From Sphingomonas abaci (GTDB lineage Bacteria; Pseudomonadota; Alphaproteobacteria; Sphingomonadales; Sphingomonadaceae): DNA of 64,000 nucleotides. The DNA is taken from positions 16,343 through 80,342 of the forward strand of contig NZ_JACHNY010000012.1 of the NCBI RefSeq assembly GCF_014199625.1. Reading direction: 5' to 3'. A model generated the notes under the pieces. The model did no database searches, was not told the DNA's origin, and worked only from the letters and a program-made list of their open reading frames with translations. The position numbers and the translations under genes were made by a program. Shown here one piece after another: positions 40,365-49,535 of the stretch (position 1 is the stretch's first letter; each line of letters opens with the position of its first letter).

Positions 40365-40589
40365 CTAATGCGTCAGGTGGCGACGTTTTTCAGCGGGCGC
40401 TCGTACCGTCGCTTCGAACCAGTCGAGCAGATCGGGGTCGATTTCCTCGCCGGGTTGTAGGGGCTTTGCCCCAGTTGCCGCGTCGATCGCGGCTTGAAGA
40501 TAACAGGCGGCGGCCGTAGCGCCCTCGCCGTTACGGTCATAAGTCGCCAATGCTCGCTTCATAAGCGATAAAGCTGTTTCGTTTTCCAT
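40365..40589 (-). CDS. Small helical protein, unknown function
   Basis: 74 residues, MENETALSLMKRALATYDRN at the start, then ATAAACYLQAAIDAATG, a helix-turn-helix-like pair of amphipathic helices, and a charged C-terminus. GGAAG lies before the ATG. No family recognised. It converges with the small gene at 40179. The 265 bases between its start and ackA contain no FNR-type box; TATCAT/ATGATA at 40778-40783 and 40800-40805 form a weak spaced inverted repeat. Confidence 0.58.
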   Translation of the reverse strand: MENETALSLMKRALATYDRNGEGATAAACYLQAAIDAATGAKPLQPGEEIDPDLLDWFEATVRAPAEKRRHLTH

Positions 40590-40854
40590 GACAGGCTTCC
40601 ATCGTTCATAGCGTCTTCTGTAATCAAAGACCGGAATATCTTAAAAAAGGTCGTCCATGCGGGACGTTTCCTTAAAGCCTTCATTGCAGGAAAAAAGAAG
40701 GGCACCGTTTCAGCAGCTGGTGTGCCTCCATCAAACGCCACCGGTTCCTCGCGCGACCGACTTGTAGGGAACGAGGGTATCATATTTTCATTATTGTGCA
40801 TGATACATCAAGGCGGCCGTTCGGGGCGCACTGGATTCAAACGGGGGCGCCACC

Positions 40855-42054
40855 ATGGCACAGGCAATCCTGAGCCTCAACGCAGGTTCGTCGAGCATAA
40901 AGTTCGCCGTGTTCAAGTCGGAGCAACAGGCCGATCCCGTACTTTCCGTCGCCGGCAAGGTGGAGGGCATCGGAACGGCGCCACATCTGGTCGCCCGCGA
41001 TTCCCGTGGTGCCGTGTTAACGGAGAGGCGCTGGGATAAGGGGCAGGCGCTCACGCATGAGGCGTTCTTTGGCGATTTGCTCGACTGGCTCGATGAACAT
41101 CTGGACGGATGCGACCTGGCGGGCGTTGGCCACCGGATCGTCCATGGTGGGGAAGCGTATGCGGCGCCCGTCCTGGTCACGCCGGAGACATTGGCCGGAA
41201 TGGAGGCGCTGACCCCGCTCGCGCCGCTGCATCAACCGCATAATCTCGCGGCGATCCGCGCGGTCGCCGACGTTCGCCCTGACCTTGCGCAGGTCGCTTG
41301 CTTTGACACCGCTTTTCACGCCGGCCAGCCAGAGGTTGCGCGACGCTTTGCCATTCCGCACGAGCTGGAGGACCGGGGAATGCGCCGCTACGGCTTTCAC
41401 GGCCTATCCTACGAATATATCGCGCTGCATCTGGCGCGCATCGACCCTTCCCTTGCCGCCGGTCGGGTCATCGCAGCCCATCTCGGCAACGGTGCCAGCC
41501 TCTGTGCGATGCAGGGCGGCCGCAGTGTAGACACCACCATGAGCTTTACGACCCTCGACGGGCTCGTGATGGGAACCCGCTCGGGATCGATCGATCCCGG
41601 CCTGATCTTGTACCTGCTGCTACAGGAAGGCTGTACGGCCGAGTCCGTCCAGCGTCTTCTTTATGAGCGGTCGGGGCTGCTGGGCGTGTCCGGTGTTTCC
41701 AGCGACATGCGCGCTCTGCTGGAAAGCGACGATCCGCGTGCGGACGAGGCGGTTGAACTGTTCGCCTATCGCTTCGCACGAGAAGCGGGAGCGCTGACGT
41801 CCTCGCTAGGCGGCCTGGATGGCCTTGTCTTCACTGCTGGCATTGGTGAAAATGCGCCCGCTGTCCGTGCTCTCGCCTGTCGCCGCCTCACCTGGCTCGG
41901 TGTCGTGCTGGACGATGAGGCGAACAAGCGTGGGGCCGCGCTCATCAGCGCCCCGGGTTCCGCAGTCACCGTGCGCGTGGTGCCCACGGACGAGGAGCAA
42001 ATGATTGCGCGCCACACGCTTCACCTGCTTTCTCAGCGACAGGAGACGACATGA
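40855..42054 (+). CDS. ackA: Acetate kinase
   Basis: 399 residues, the normal length. It makes acetate and ATP from acetyl phosphate. ASKHA-fold motifs are visible: ILSLNAGSSSIKF at the N-terminus, GHRIVHGGEAYAAP, FDTAFH, RRYGFHGLSYEYI, HLGNGASLCAMQGGRSVDTTMSFT and FTAGIGENAPAVR. It overlaps the phosphoketolase gene by four bases (ATGA). No phosphotransacetylase gene is beside it, so acetyl phosphate is expected to come from phosphoketolase. Confidence 0.95.
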   Translation: MAQAILSLNAGSSSIKFAVFKSEQQADPVLSVAGKVEGIGTAPHLVARDSRGAVLTERRWDKGQALTHEAFFGDLLDWLDEHLDGCDLAGVGHRIVHGGEAYAAPVLVTPETLAGMEALTPLAPLHQPHNLAAIRAVADVRPDLAQVACFDTAFHAGQPEVARRFAIPHELEDRGMRRYGFHGLSYEYIALHLARIDPSLAAGRVIAAHLGNGASLCAMQGGRSVDTTMSFTTLDGLVMGTRSGSIDPGLILYLLLQEGCTAESVQRLLYERSGLLGVSGVSSDMRALLESDDPRADEAVELFAYRFAREAGALTSSLGGLDGLVFTAGIGENAPAVRALACRRLTWLGVVLDDEANKRGAALISAPGSAVTVRVVPTDEEQMIARHTLHLLSQRQETT

Positions 42055-44450
42055 CCGACACCGATGCCGCAGCGCTTTCCGACCAGGATGCAGTGTTGAT
42101 CGATCGGTATTGGCGCGCTGCTAACTATCTGTCGGTCGGGCAAATCTACCTGCTCGACAATCCGCTATTGAAGGAGCCGCTGGCGGCCGAGCATATCAAG
42201 CCCCGGTTGCTGGGTCATTGGGGCACCACGCCCGGTCTCAACTTCATCTACGCGCATCTGAACCGCGTGATCCGGCAGCGCGCCACGGACGTGCTCTATA
42301 TCTGCGGCCCCGGCCATGGCGGCCCCGGTATGGTGGCCAATACCTGGCTCGAAGGGACCTATTCCGAGATTTACCCGCTGATCGGCGACGATGAGGATGG
42401 CATACGCCGCCTGTTCCGCCAATTTTCCTTCCCCGGCGGCATTCCCAGCCATGCCGCACCGGAGACACCCGGCTCGATCCACGAGGGCGGTGAACTCGGT
42501 TACGCGCTCGTCCATGCCTATGGCGCAGCCTTCGACAATCCGGACCTGGTCGTCGCCTGCGTGATCGGCGACGGTGAGGCGGAAACGGGACCGCTTGCCG
42601 CCTCGTGGCATGGCAATAGCTTTCTCGACCCGGTCCATGATGGTGCCGTGCTGCCGATCCTGCATCTCAACGGCTACAAGATCGCCAATCCGACGATCAT
42701 GGGGCGGATGGACGATACGGCGCTGCGCCAGCTGTTCGAGGGTTTCGGCTACGAGCCCTTCTTTGTCGAAGGCAGGGATCCCCTGCCAATGCACCGCGTC
42801 ATGGCGACGACCCTCGACCGCTGCTTCGACCGGATCGCCTCGATTCAGCAAGCAGCCCGCGCGGGAGAGCCCGCGGGCAAGCCGCGCTGGCCGCTGATCG
42901 TGCTCCGCAGCCCCAAGGGTTGGACGGGACCCCGGGAGGTGGACGGAAAGAAGGTGGAGGGCTTTTGGCGCGCGCACCAGGTGCCGATCGCGGAGGCGCG
43001 GGAGAACGAGGCGCATCGGGTGCTGCTGGAAGAGTGGATGCGGGGCTACAAGCTGGACGAGCTGTTCGACATTGATGGCCGCCTGCTGCCCGAGCTGCGT
43101 GCGCTGGTGCCGCGGGGCGACAAGCGGATGGGCGCGACACCTTATGCCAATGGCGGCCGCTTGCGCCGCGCACTGAAGCGACCCGACTGGCACCGCTTCG
43201 CGGTGGACGTGCCCTGTCCCGGCGGCGCCATCGCCGAATCCACACGCTCGGCCGGCGAGTATCTGGCCGAGGTGCTCCGCCTGAACGAGGAAGCCCGTAA
43301 CTTCCGGGTGATGGGCCCGGATGAAACCAACTCGAACCGTCTAAACGCCGTCTTCGACGTGACGAACCGCGCATGGATGGAGCCGATCGAACCTTATGAC
43401 GATCATCTCGCCCCCGGCGGGCGCGTGATGGAGGTGTTGTCGGAGCATCTCTGCCAAGGCTGGCTGGAGGGTTACACCCTGACTGGCCGCCACGGGCTGT
43501 TCAACTGCTACGAAGCGTTCGTCCATATCGTCGATTCGATGTTCAACCAGCATGCCAAGTGGCTGAAGGTCTCACGTGAACTGGACTGGCGCGCGGCGGT
43601 GCCATCCTTCAACTACCTGCTGTCCAGCCATGTCTGGCGGCAGGATCATAATGGGTTCAGCCATCAGGATCCGGGCTTCATCGACCATGTCGTGAACAAG
43701 AAGGCGGACGTGGTGCGCGTCTATCTGCCCCCAGACGCGAACACGCTGCTGCGCACGATCGACCATTGTCTGGGTACGCACAACCGGATCAACGTCATCG
43801 TTGCCGGTAAGCAGCCGGCGCCGCAATGGCTGACGTCCCAACAGGCCGAGATCCACTGCGCGGCCGGGATCGGCATCTGGGAATGGGCAGGAACCGATAG
43901 CGACGGTGCCGAGCCGGACGTGGTAATGGCTTGTGCTGGCGACGTGCCGACGCTTGAAACGATCGCTGCCGTCGACTTGCTTCGCCAGCACGTCCCCGAG
44001 CTGAAGATCCGCGTGGTCAACGTCGTCGACCTGATGACACTACAGCCGCACGAGGAACATCCCCACGGCCTGACCGATGCCGACTTCGATGCGCTGTTCA
44101 CCCGCAGCAAGCCAGTCATTTTCGCCTTCCACGGCTATCCCTGGCTGATCCATCGGCTGACCTATCGCCGGACCAACCACCACAACATCCATGTCCGCGG
44201 CTTCAAGGAGGAAGGCACCACTACCACTCCGTTCGATATGGTGGTGATGAATGACCTCGACCGGTTCCACTTGGCCATGGACGTGATCGCGCGCGTACCC
44301 GGCCTGACCGGGACGGCATCCCATGCCAAGCAGGCGTTCCGCGACAAATTGATCGAGCATAAGCTGTATGTTTGTCGAAAAGGGCAGGACATGCCGGAGA
44401 TTCGAGACTGGACTTGGCCTTATCAGACCGCGGCTGAAGCCGGCGACTGA
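42051..44450 (+). CDS. xfp: Xylulose-5-P/fructose-6-P phosphoketolase
   Basis: 799 residues, typical for Xfp. It splits xylulose 5-phosphate (and often fructose 6-phosphate) with phosphate to acetyl phosphate plus glyceraldehyde 3-phosphate or erythrose 4-phosphate, using thiamine diphosphate. Visible: YLSVGQIYLLDNPLL near residue 25, CGPGHGGPGMVANTWLEG, the ThDP/Mg motif GDGEAETGPLAASWHGN, and LNGYKIANPTIMGRMD. C-terminal half contains SHVWRQDHNGFSHQDPGF and HNRINVIVAGKQP. The coupled ackA-xfp pair converts sugar phosphates to acetate with ATP gain and without pyruvate. Confidence 0.96.
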   Translation: MTDTDAAALSDQDAVLIDRYWRAANYLSVGQIYLLDNPLLKEPLAAEHIKPRLLGHWGTTPGLNFIYAHLNRVIRQRATDVLYICGPGHGGPGMVANTWLEGTYSEIYPLIGDDEDGIRRLFRQFSFPGGIPSHAAPETPGSIHEGGELGYALVHAYGAAFDNPDLVVACVIGDGEAETGPLAASWHGNSFLDPVHDGAVLPILHLNGYKIANPTIMGRMDDTALRQLFEGFGYEPFFVEGRDPLPMHRVMATTLDRCFDRIASIQQAARAGEPAGKPRWPLIVLRSPKGWTGPREVDGKKVEGFWRAHQVPIAEARENEAHRVLLEEWMRGYKLDELFDIDGRLLPELRALVPRGDKRMGATPYANGGRLRRALKRPDWHRFAVDVPCPGGAIAESTRSAGEYLAEVLRLNEEARNFRVMGPDETNSNRLNAVFDVTNRAWMEPIEPYDDHLAPGGRVMEVLSEHLCQGWLEGYTLTGRHGLFNCYEAFVHIVDSMFNQHAKWLKVSRELDWRAAVPSFNYLLSSHVWRQDHNGFSHQDPGFIDHVVNKKADVVRVYLPPDANTLLRTIDHCLGTHNRINVIVAGKQPAPQWLTSQQAEIHCAAGIGIWEWAGTDSDGAEPDVVMACAGDVPTLETIAAVDLLRQHVPELKIRVVNVVDLMTLQPHEEHPHGLTDADFDALFTRSKPVIFAFHGYPWLIHRLTYRRTNHHNIHVRGFKEEGTTTTPFDMVVMNDLDRFHLAMDVIARVPGLTGTASHAKQAFRDKLIEHKLYVCRKGQDMPEIRDWTWPYQTAAEAGD

Positions 44451-44454
44451 TTTG

Positions 44455-44650
44455 ACTCGTATCTACACGTCACGAGCAACAAGCTGATCCTGGTGGCGCA
44501 GGTGCGTCTCGCCCAGGTCGCCATGGCCCAGCGCGACACCTCCGTCGTCGACCTGTGCAAGGAACTCGGGATCGAGCGCGTCACCCTCTATCGCTATGTC
44601 GGTCTCAATGGTGAACTCCGGGACTACGGCAAGCGTGTCCTCGGCATGAC
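44455..44650 (+). pseudogene. Serine resolvase C-terminal (HTH) fragment
   Basis: NKLILVAQVRLAQVAMAQRD followed by TSVVDLCKELGIERVTLYRYVGLNGELRDYG is the DNA-binding end of Hin/Tn3-type resolvases. The catalytic domain with the Ser is missing. An ATG-less open frame continues to 44741 into the TetR gene's antisense. It is not the C-terminus of the resolvase at 36548, so it derives from another element and marks the edge of the ackA-xfp segment. Confidence 0.7.
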
Positions 44651-44726
44651 GCATAGCGTGCCGAAGACGCCAGGCGAAGCTAAGCGCGAACAAATAGGGA
44701 CCGATGATCGTGTCATCGGTTCTCGA

Positions 44727-45434
44727 TCAGCGAACCGGTAGTCCTTTCTTCTGGGAGACAACCTGCCGCGCCGGCACTTTGCGCATGAGACAGCCGGTGA
44801 TCGTCAAGGCCAAGGTCTGCTCAAGAAAGGTGACGAAATCCATCCGGCGTGCGCCGACTTCGGGATCGGCGGAGTAGGCTGCCAGCAAGGCTTCGGTCGG
44901 ATGATCATGCGGCCAGACCCCGGCGGTCAGCAAGAGTGTAAGAGCGATGGCATGATAGATGTCATTCCCGTCGAGCTCTGGCAGGCAATCGTTCAGGATG
45001 CCGGAAAGAAGCTGGACGGTCAGGTTGACCCCGCGCTTGTGCCGAAGGATCGTCTCCGTCGAAACATTGCGTTCGAGAACCGCCGCCTGCGCGCTGACGA
45101 GATCGCACAGCACCGGACGGGCTGCCAGACTGGTAGCGATTGCCTTTGCTACCGCGTCGATGCGGTCGAGCGGTGGGGCATCGAGTGAAACCGCCGACAG
45201 ATCGAGGGCATCGCCCCACTCCTGCAACCCGGCGTTGAGCAATTCCAACAGGACAGCTTCACGGGATTCGAAATAGCGCAGCACGTTCGATTTCGCGAGC
45301 CCCACGCGGCGGCTCAGCTCATTTAGGCTGAGATCGGCAACCGGCATTTCATCGAGCATCGCCGATGCCGCAGCGAGGATCGCGTGCCGCCGCTGCTCGC
45401 GCTGCGTATCGCTTCTGGCTCTTTGGAACTCCAT
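44727..45434 (-). CDS. TetR-family transcriptional regulator
   Basis: 235 residues. HTH: AILAAASAMLDEMPVADLS, then LNELSRRVGLAKSNVLRYFESREAVLLELL (about residues 20-65), clearly TetR type. The ligand-binding half is unspecific. It is divergent from two SDR genes, and the 191-base gap carries three copies of a GACCG-N-CGGTC palindrome, one of them 15 bases upstream of its own start. It therefore probably represses itself and the SDR genes; the inducer is unknown. Confidence 0.88.
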   Translation of the reverse strand: MEFQRARSDTQREQRRHAILAAASAMLDEMPVADLSLNELSRRVGLAKSNVLRYFESREAVLLELLNAGLQEWGDALDLSAVSLDAPPLDRIDAVAKAIATSLAARPVLCDLVSAQAAVLERNVSTETILRHKRGVNLTVQLLSGILNDCLPELDGNDIYHAIALTLLLTAGVWPHDHPTEALLAAYSADPEVGARRMDFVTFLEQTLALTITGCLMRKVPARQVVSQKKGLPVR

Positions 45435-45449
45435 CGCCCATTCCTACCC

Positions 45450-45460
45450 GACCGGCGGTC
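45450..45460. promoter_or_regulatory. TetR operator copy 1, GACCGGCGGTC
   Basis: An odd-centred palindrome (GACCG-G-CGGTC), 15 bases upstream of the TetR gene start; a candidate autoregulatory operator. Confidence 0.65.
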
Positions 45461-45544
45461 TCCTGGGAACGTCTCCGTCCGCCAGGAGGCGGTTCCGGGG
45501 AACCCGCATCGTCGCGGGCTACCCGTTCACACGGGTTGCTATCG

Positions 45545-45555
45545 GACCGCCGGTA
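45545..45555. promoter_or_regulatory. TetR operator copy 2, GACCGCCGGTA (one mismatch)
   Basis: Same half-sites as copies 1 and 3 with one changed base, 70 bases before the first SDR start. May be a weaker binding site. Confidence 0.5.
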
Positions 45556-45572
45556 CTCAGCCCATTGCCATA

Positions 45573-45585
45573 AGACCGGCGGTCT
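45573..45585. promoter_or_regulatory. TetR operator copy 3, AGACCGGCGGTCT
   Basis: A 13-base palindrome with the same core as copy 1, 40 bases upstream of the first SDR gene, in the expected promoter region. Confidence 0.7.
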
Positions 45586-45625
45586 CTTACATTGTGCCTA
45601 GGCTGAACCAAGTGGAGACGATCGG

Positions 45626-46549
45626 ATGAGCTGGAGTGCGGCGGATATATCATCCCAGCGCGGGCGGCTCGCCGTTGTTACCGGCACGGGCGGCCTGGGT
45701 TTCGAGGAAGCGCTTGCGCTGGCGCGCGCTGGTGCGAGCGTGGTGGTGGCAGGTCGCAACGCACAAAAGGGCCAGGAAGCACTGACGCGCATTCGACATG
45801 AAGTTCCCGGCGCCGACATCCATTTCGGGCAACTTGACCTCGCGAGTCTCGCCTCGATCAAGGATTTCTCGGATCGCATGCTTACAGACGGGCGGTCGAT
45901 TGACCTGCTCATCAACAATGCGGGCATTTCAGCGAATCCTGAACGCGGCGAAACCCAGGACGGCTTCGAGCTTCAGCTTGACACGAACTATCTCGGCCAT
46001 TTCGCGCTGACCATGCGGCTCATGCCGCTGTTGCTGGACGCGAAGCCCGCCCGCGTCGTCTCGCTGAGCAGCACCGCTCACAAGCTCGGCCGCATCAACT
46101 TCGACGACCTCCAGTCGGAGCGGTCTTACAGCGCCGCCCGCGCCTATGCGCAGTCGAAACTGGCAATGCTGATGTTTGCGCTCGAACTCGATCGCCGTGC
46201 GCGCGCCTCCGGTCTTCCGCTGACAAGTGTCGCTGCGCATCCCGGGATCGCCCGGACCAGTCTTATGGAAAACAGCCAGAAGGGACACCCGTTCCTGCTG
46301 TTCTTCTCGCGGAGCGTGATGCGCCTGTTCGGCCAGCCAGCGCGCGACGGTGCATTGCCGATCCTGCGTGCGGCCACCGATCCCACGGTCAAGGGCGGCA
46401 TGTTCTATGGCCCGTCCGGATTCATGGAAGCGAGGGGTTCGCCGGTCGAAGCCTCCATGTCGGCGAGGGCGAAGGACGAAGTTGTCCGACGCCGCCTGTG
46501 GGAAGAAACCGGTCGCCTCACCGGGGTCGATCTGCCTGCAGGCAGCTAA
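45626..46549 (+). CDS. Short-chain dehydrogenase/reductase
   Basis: 307 residues. Cofactor motif VVTGTGGLGFEEALALARAG (TGxGGLG, near residue 16), NNAGI near 93, and the catalytic Tyr/Lys in YAQSKLAMLMFALEL (YxxxK near residues 173-177) with a preceding Ser in SLSSTAHKLG. The long tail after SVAAHPGIART and the WWOX/retinol-dehydrogenase-like layout suggest a hydrophobic alcohol or ketone substrate. NADP preference is likely (VVAGRN). First gene of a probable two-SDR operon under the divergent TetR regulator. Confidence 0.9.
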   Translation: MSWSAADISSQRGRLAVVTGTGGLGFEEALALARAGASVVVAGRNAQKGQEALTRIRHEVPGADIHFGQLDLASLASIKDFSDRMLTDGRSIDLLINNAGISANPERGETQDGFELQLDTNYLGHFALTMRLMPLLLDAKPARVVSLSSTAHKLGRINFDDLQSERSYSAARAYAQSKLAMLMFALELDRRARASGLPLTSVAAHPGIARTSLMENSQKGHPFLLFFSRSVMRLFGQPARDGALPILRAATDPTVKGGMFYGPSGFMEARGSPVEASMSARAKDEVVRRRLWEETGRLTGVDLPAGS

Positions 46550-46635
46550 CATCACTCATCTGCTGCGCGGAGATCAGACATGTGCTCCGGCACCTGCGAA
46601 CGACACTAACATCCAATCCTGCGAAGGAAGATTCC

Positions 46636-47622
46636 ATGGTTACTGAACAGGCCCCCATCGGCTCGCCATTCGGCGCGGCCAGCACCGCCGAGGACGTGAT
46701 CCAGGGCATCGATCTCACCGGCAAGACCGCCATCGTGACCGGCGGTTACTCCGGCATCGGCCGTGAGGCGGTGCGCGTTCTGCTCGCCGCCGGTGCGAAG
46801 GTTATCGTGCCCGCGCGCAACCTCGAAAAAGCCAAGGACACTCTGGCCGGGCTCGACGACGTGCAACTCGAGGCGATGGATCTCATGGACCCGGCCTCGA
46901 TCGACGCCTTTGCCGAGCGGGTTCTGGCCGGGAACGACACGCTCGAGATCCTCGTCAACTGCGCCGGCGTCATGGCCAATCCGCTGACGCGCGATGCGCG
47001 CGGCTTTGAGAGCCAGTTCTTCACGAACGTGCTGGGCCACTTCCAACTGACCTGCGCCCTGTGGTCGGCGCTGGTCGCCGCTGGCAATGCGCGCGTGGTG
47101 TTCCTCAACTCGGCCAATCACCGCGGCAAGGTCGTCGATTTCCTGCACGATCCGAACTTTGAACATCGCGCATACGACCCGTGGGTCGCCTACGGCAACT
47201 CCAAAGCCGCCAATATCCTGCTCTCGGTGGCGTTCGACAGCATCGGCAAGGCTGAGGGCGTGCGGACCTTCTCCGTTCACCCCGGCGGGATCTTCGACAC
47301 CGGACTGGTACGCCACATGGACCTTGCGATCGCCAAGGCCCACGGCATGATCGATGAAGACGGCAAGCCGGTCATCGATCCCGAAAAAGGGTGGAAGACG
47401 CCCGAACAGGGTGCGTCCACCATGATCTGGGCCGCCACCAGCGCGCTGCTCGACGGCAAGGGCGGCGTCTATCTGACCAACAATGAGGTCGGCAAACTGC
47501 TTGCCGAGGATGATGACGACCAGATCGGCAACGACAGCGTCAAACCCAGCGTCAAAGATCCGGTGAATGCCGGTCGCCTGTGGCGGCTCTGCGAGGCGCT
47601 GACCGGCGCCCGCCTCGACTGA
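46636..47622 (+). CDS. Short-chain dehydrogenase/reductase
   Basis: 328 residues from the ATG at 46636 (GAAGGAAG upstream); the open frame before it lacks SDR character. Motifs: IVTGGYSGIGREAVRVLLAAG (TGxxxGIG), NCAGVMANP and YGNSKAANILLSVAF (catalytic YxxxK). A 25-residue N-terminal lead and an acidic C-terminal stretch (LAEDDDDQIGND) are additional. It resembles the first SDR but is not a recent duplicate. The 86-base gap suggests the same transcript. Confidence 0.9.
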   Translation: MVTEQAPIGSPFGAASTAEDVIQGIDLTGKTAIVTGGYSGIGREAVRVLLAAGAKVIVPARNLEKAKDTLAGLDDVQLEAMDLMDPASIDAFAERVLAGNDTLEILVNCAGVMANPLTRDARGFESQFFTNVLGHFQLTCALWSALVAAGNARVVFLNSANHRGKVVDFLHDPNFEHRAYDPWVAYGNSKAANILLSVAFDSIGKAEGVRTFSVHPGGIFDTGLVRHMDLAIAKAHGMIDEDGKPVIDPEKGWKTPEQGASTMIWAATSALLDGKGGVYLTNNEVGKLLAEDDDDQIGNDSVKPSVKDPVNAGRLWRLCEALTGARLD

Positions 47623-47763
47623 TGGCAGGGGCATAGCGCTGTCCGCTTGAGCGTCGCACGTCGGAATGCCCCAACGCCCGTTCCGGCATGCGAGCGCAAC
47701 ACGCACTCGCCACCGGGCCGGGAACACAGCAACCTTGCTGGTGAATATCGCTGGCCTAAATCC

Positions 47764-47898
47764 TTAGCGTATGATTTCGCACCCGCCCGAAAACGGCCTC
47801 TTTTCGATGATGACCGGCTCCCAGCCTGCCTTCTTGAACGCAATGGCGGTCGCGATACCAGCGATGCCAAGCCCGACAATGAGAACGCGATCTGCCAT
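47764..47898 (-). pseudogene. FAD-dependent oxidoreductase N-terminal fragment
   Basis: A 44-codon frame starting at the ATG at 47898 and stopping at 47764. It reads MADRVLIVGLGIAGIATAIA followed by FKKAGWEPVIIEKRP, an unmistakable FAD Rossmann start (G-x-G-x2-G, then an acidic residue at the end of strand 2). The remaining roughly 350 residues of such a monooxygenase are gone. AAGG lies upstream of the ATG. The rest of 47623-48061 shows no gene; the neighbouring NodT gene is also cut at its end, so this is a rearrangement point. Confidence 0.65.
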
Positions 47899-48061
47899 AT
47901 TCTACCTTTTCCTCGAAATGTCTCGGCACAAATGTGAAACGGGAAAGTGAGTGTCGAACACCCGACGTTGAAGAATTGGCGAAACCCCAATCAGTTTGCC
48001 CCTGAGGATGTAGAAGCTCCCGAATTTCCGATCGCTTTGTTAATAGCCACAAATTGAGTAC

Positions 48062-49519
48062 CTATGCGCCCGTTGCTCTCAGCGAGGTCGCGGGACGCCT
48101 GGATCTGGTTCTCTGGCTATCGATCACGTCGAGCCAGGTGATGATCCCGCCGCGATATCGCGCTGATGCAAGATCGAGCGCCGCGCGCGCGCTTTCGAGT
48201 TGCGCGATAAGCTTTACGTTCTGCTGTTGTTCTGCGGCATAGGCATTGAGCGCGTCGTCGATCTCTTGCCATGCCTGCAGCACGGTCTGTTGATAATTGA
48301 CCGCCGCTTCCTTCTGCTCCAGCTCGCGAAGCTGCACAACGCGTTTGCGACGACCGCCGTCGAACAGCGGCAGACTGACACTCGGCCCGATCGACCAGGT
48401 GCGGCTCGCCCAATCGAACAGGTTCTGGCTGCGATAGGATTCAAAGCTGAATCCGCCACCTAGCTGGATACTGGGGTAAAGGTCCGCCTTGGCGACGCCG
48501 ATATTGGCGGTCGCCGCGTGCAGCCGCGCCTCAGCGGCGCGGATATCAGGCCGGCGCAGCGCGATCTCGGACGGTAGGCCGAGCGCCAGATCGGGGAGTA
48601 TGGGTTTGCCGGCATCCACGACCGGCTTCAGCACGTCGCCAAGCGCACCCGACCTTTCCCCGAGGAGCAAGGCAATCTGGTTGGCTTGTGCTGCTTCCTG
48701 CGCGAGCAGCGCCGGCAGTTGGGCCTCGATCCTCTGCAATTCGCTGCGTTGACGTTCGAGATCGAAATGATTGTTGATCCCACCGGTTGTGCGCGCGGAG
48801 AGAAGGTCGGCCCGGTCGCTCAGCGCGGCGGCGTCTTCACGTGCCAGCGCGATCTTGTGCTGGGTGGCCCGCAAATCGAGATAATTGCGCGCGACATCGC
48901 TCGCCAAGCTCAGCCGCGCGAGGTCGAGCAGCGCGGCCTGGCGCGTGACGTCGGCGTCGGCGGCCTCGAGCGAACGGCGGACCTTGCCCCACAGGTCGAT
49001 CTCCCAGGAGGCATCCAGCCCGGTCTGATAAAGGGTGAACGGTTCGCCGAGCAGTTCGGCGAGCGCATCGCGATCAGTGCCTGTGGCGTTGCCGGCGACC
49101 GCATCGAACAATCGCGTGCCCGCGCCATATTCGCTCTGGCGCTGTCGCTTCACCTGCCCGCTGGCATTGACCTGCGGCAGCCCCTGCGCGGCGGCATTGC
49201 CGCGCTGCACCCGCGCTTGCGCGACATGGAGGGCGGCTGTCCGCAAATCCGGGCTCGCGGCGAAAGCCCGGCGTTCGAGCTCGTCGAGCACGGGATCGTT
49301 GAACGCCCGCCACCAGTCGGCTGGAAGCTGCGCCCCACTGTCGATGGGCGCGCGCAGACTGACATCGCCGCTGCGCCAGCTCGTCCAGTCGCCGGGCGCC
49401 GCCGGCGCCGGCTTCACGAAGTTCGGACCGACGGTGCAGCCGGCCAGCAAAAGCGCCAGCAGCGACATGGCGAGAGCTTGCCGGGCCGGAATGCTGGTTG
49501 CGGGCGGGATCATGGGCAT
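48062..49519 (-). CDS. NodT-family RND/ABC efflux outer-membrane lipoprotein, altered C-terminus
   Basis: About 485 residues from the ATG at 49519. Lipoprotein signal ending LLALLLAGC (Cys28), then two OEP repeats: LPADWWRAFNDPVLDELERRA, YLDLRATQHKIALARE, and IALRRPDIRAAEARLHAATANIGVAKADLYP, the NodT signature. It forms the outer-membrane channel for the ABC exporter encoded upstream. The last family segment is YRGGIITWLDVIDSQRT; the following 18 residues (RSRRPATS...) do not fit, and the usual LQAQ-type end is missing, so its 3' end was replaced by rearrangement. It follows the second permease after 16 bases. Confidence 0.87.
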   Translation of the reverse strand: MPMIPPATSIPARQALAMSLLALLLAGCTVGPNFVKPAPAAPGDWTSWRSGDVSLRAPIDSGAQLPADWWRAFNDPVLDELERRAFAASPDLRTAALHVAQARVQRGNAAAQGLPQVNASGQVKRQRQSEYGAGTRLFDAVAGNATGTDRDALAELLGEPFTLYQTGLDASWEIDLWGKVRRSLEAADADVTRQAALLDLARLSLASDVARNYLDLRATQHKIALAREDAAALSDRADLLSARTTGGINNHFDLERQRSELQRIEAQLPALLAQEAAQANQIALLLGERSGALGDVLKPVVDAGKPILPDLALGLPSEIALRRPDIRAAEARLHAATANIGVAKADLYPSIQLGGGFSFESYRSQNLFDWASRTWSIGPSVSLPLFDGGRRKRVVQLRELEQKEAAVNYQQTVLQAWQEIDDALNAYAAEQQQNVKLIAQLESARAALDLASARYRGGIITWLDVIDSQRTRSRRPATSLRATGA

Positions 49520-49535
49520 GACAAAAGTCCAGTCA

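Noticed and set aside
40559..40801. Minus-strand 80-codon frame upstream of ackA
   Set aside because: Overlaps the start of the 74-residue gene, lacks a ribosome-binding site and reads non-protein-like sequence; the region is better seen as the ackA promoter region.
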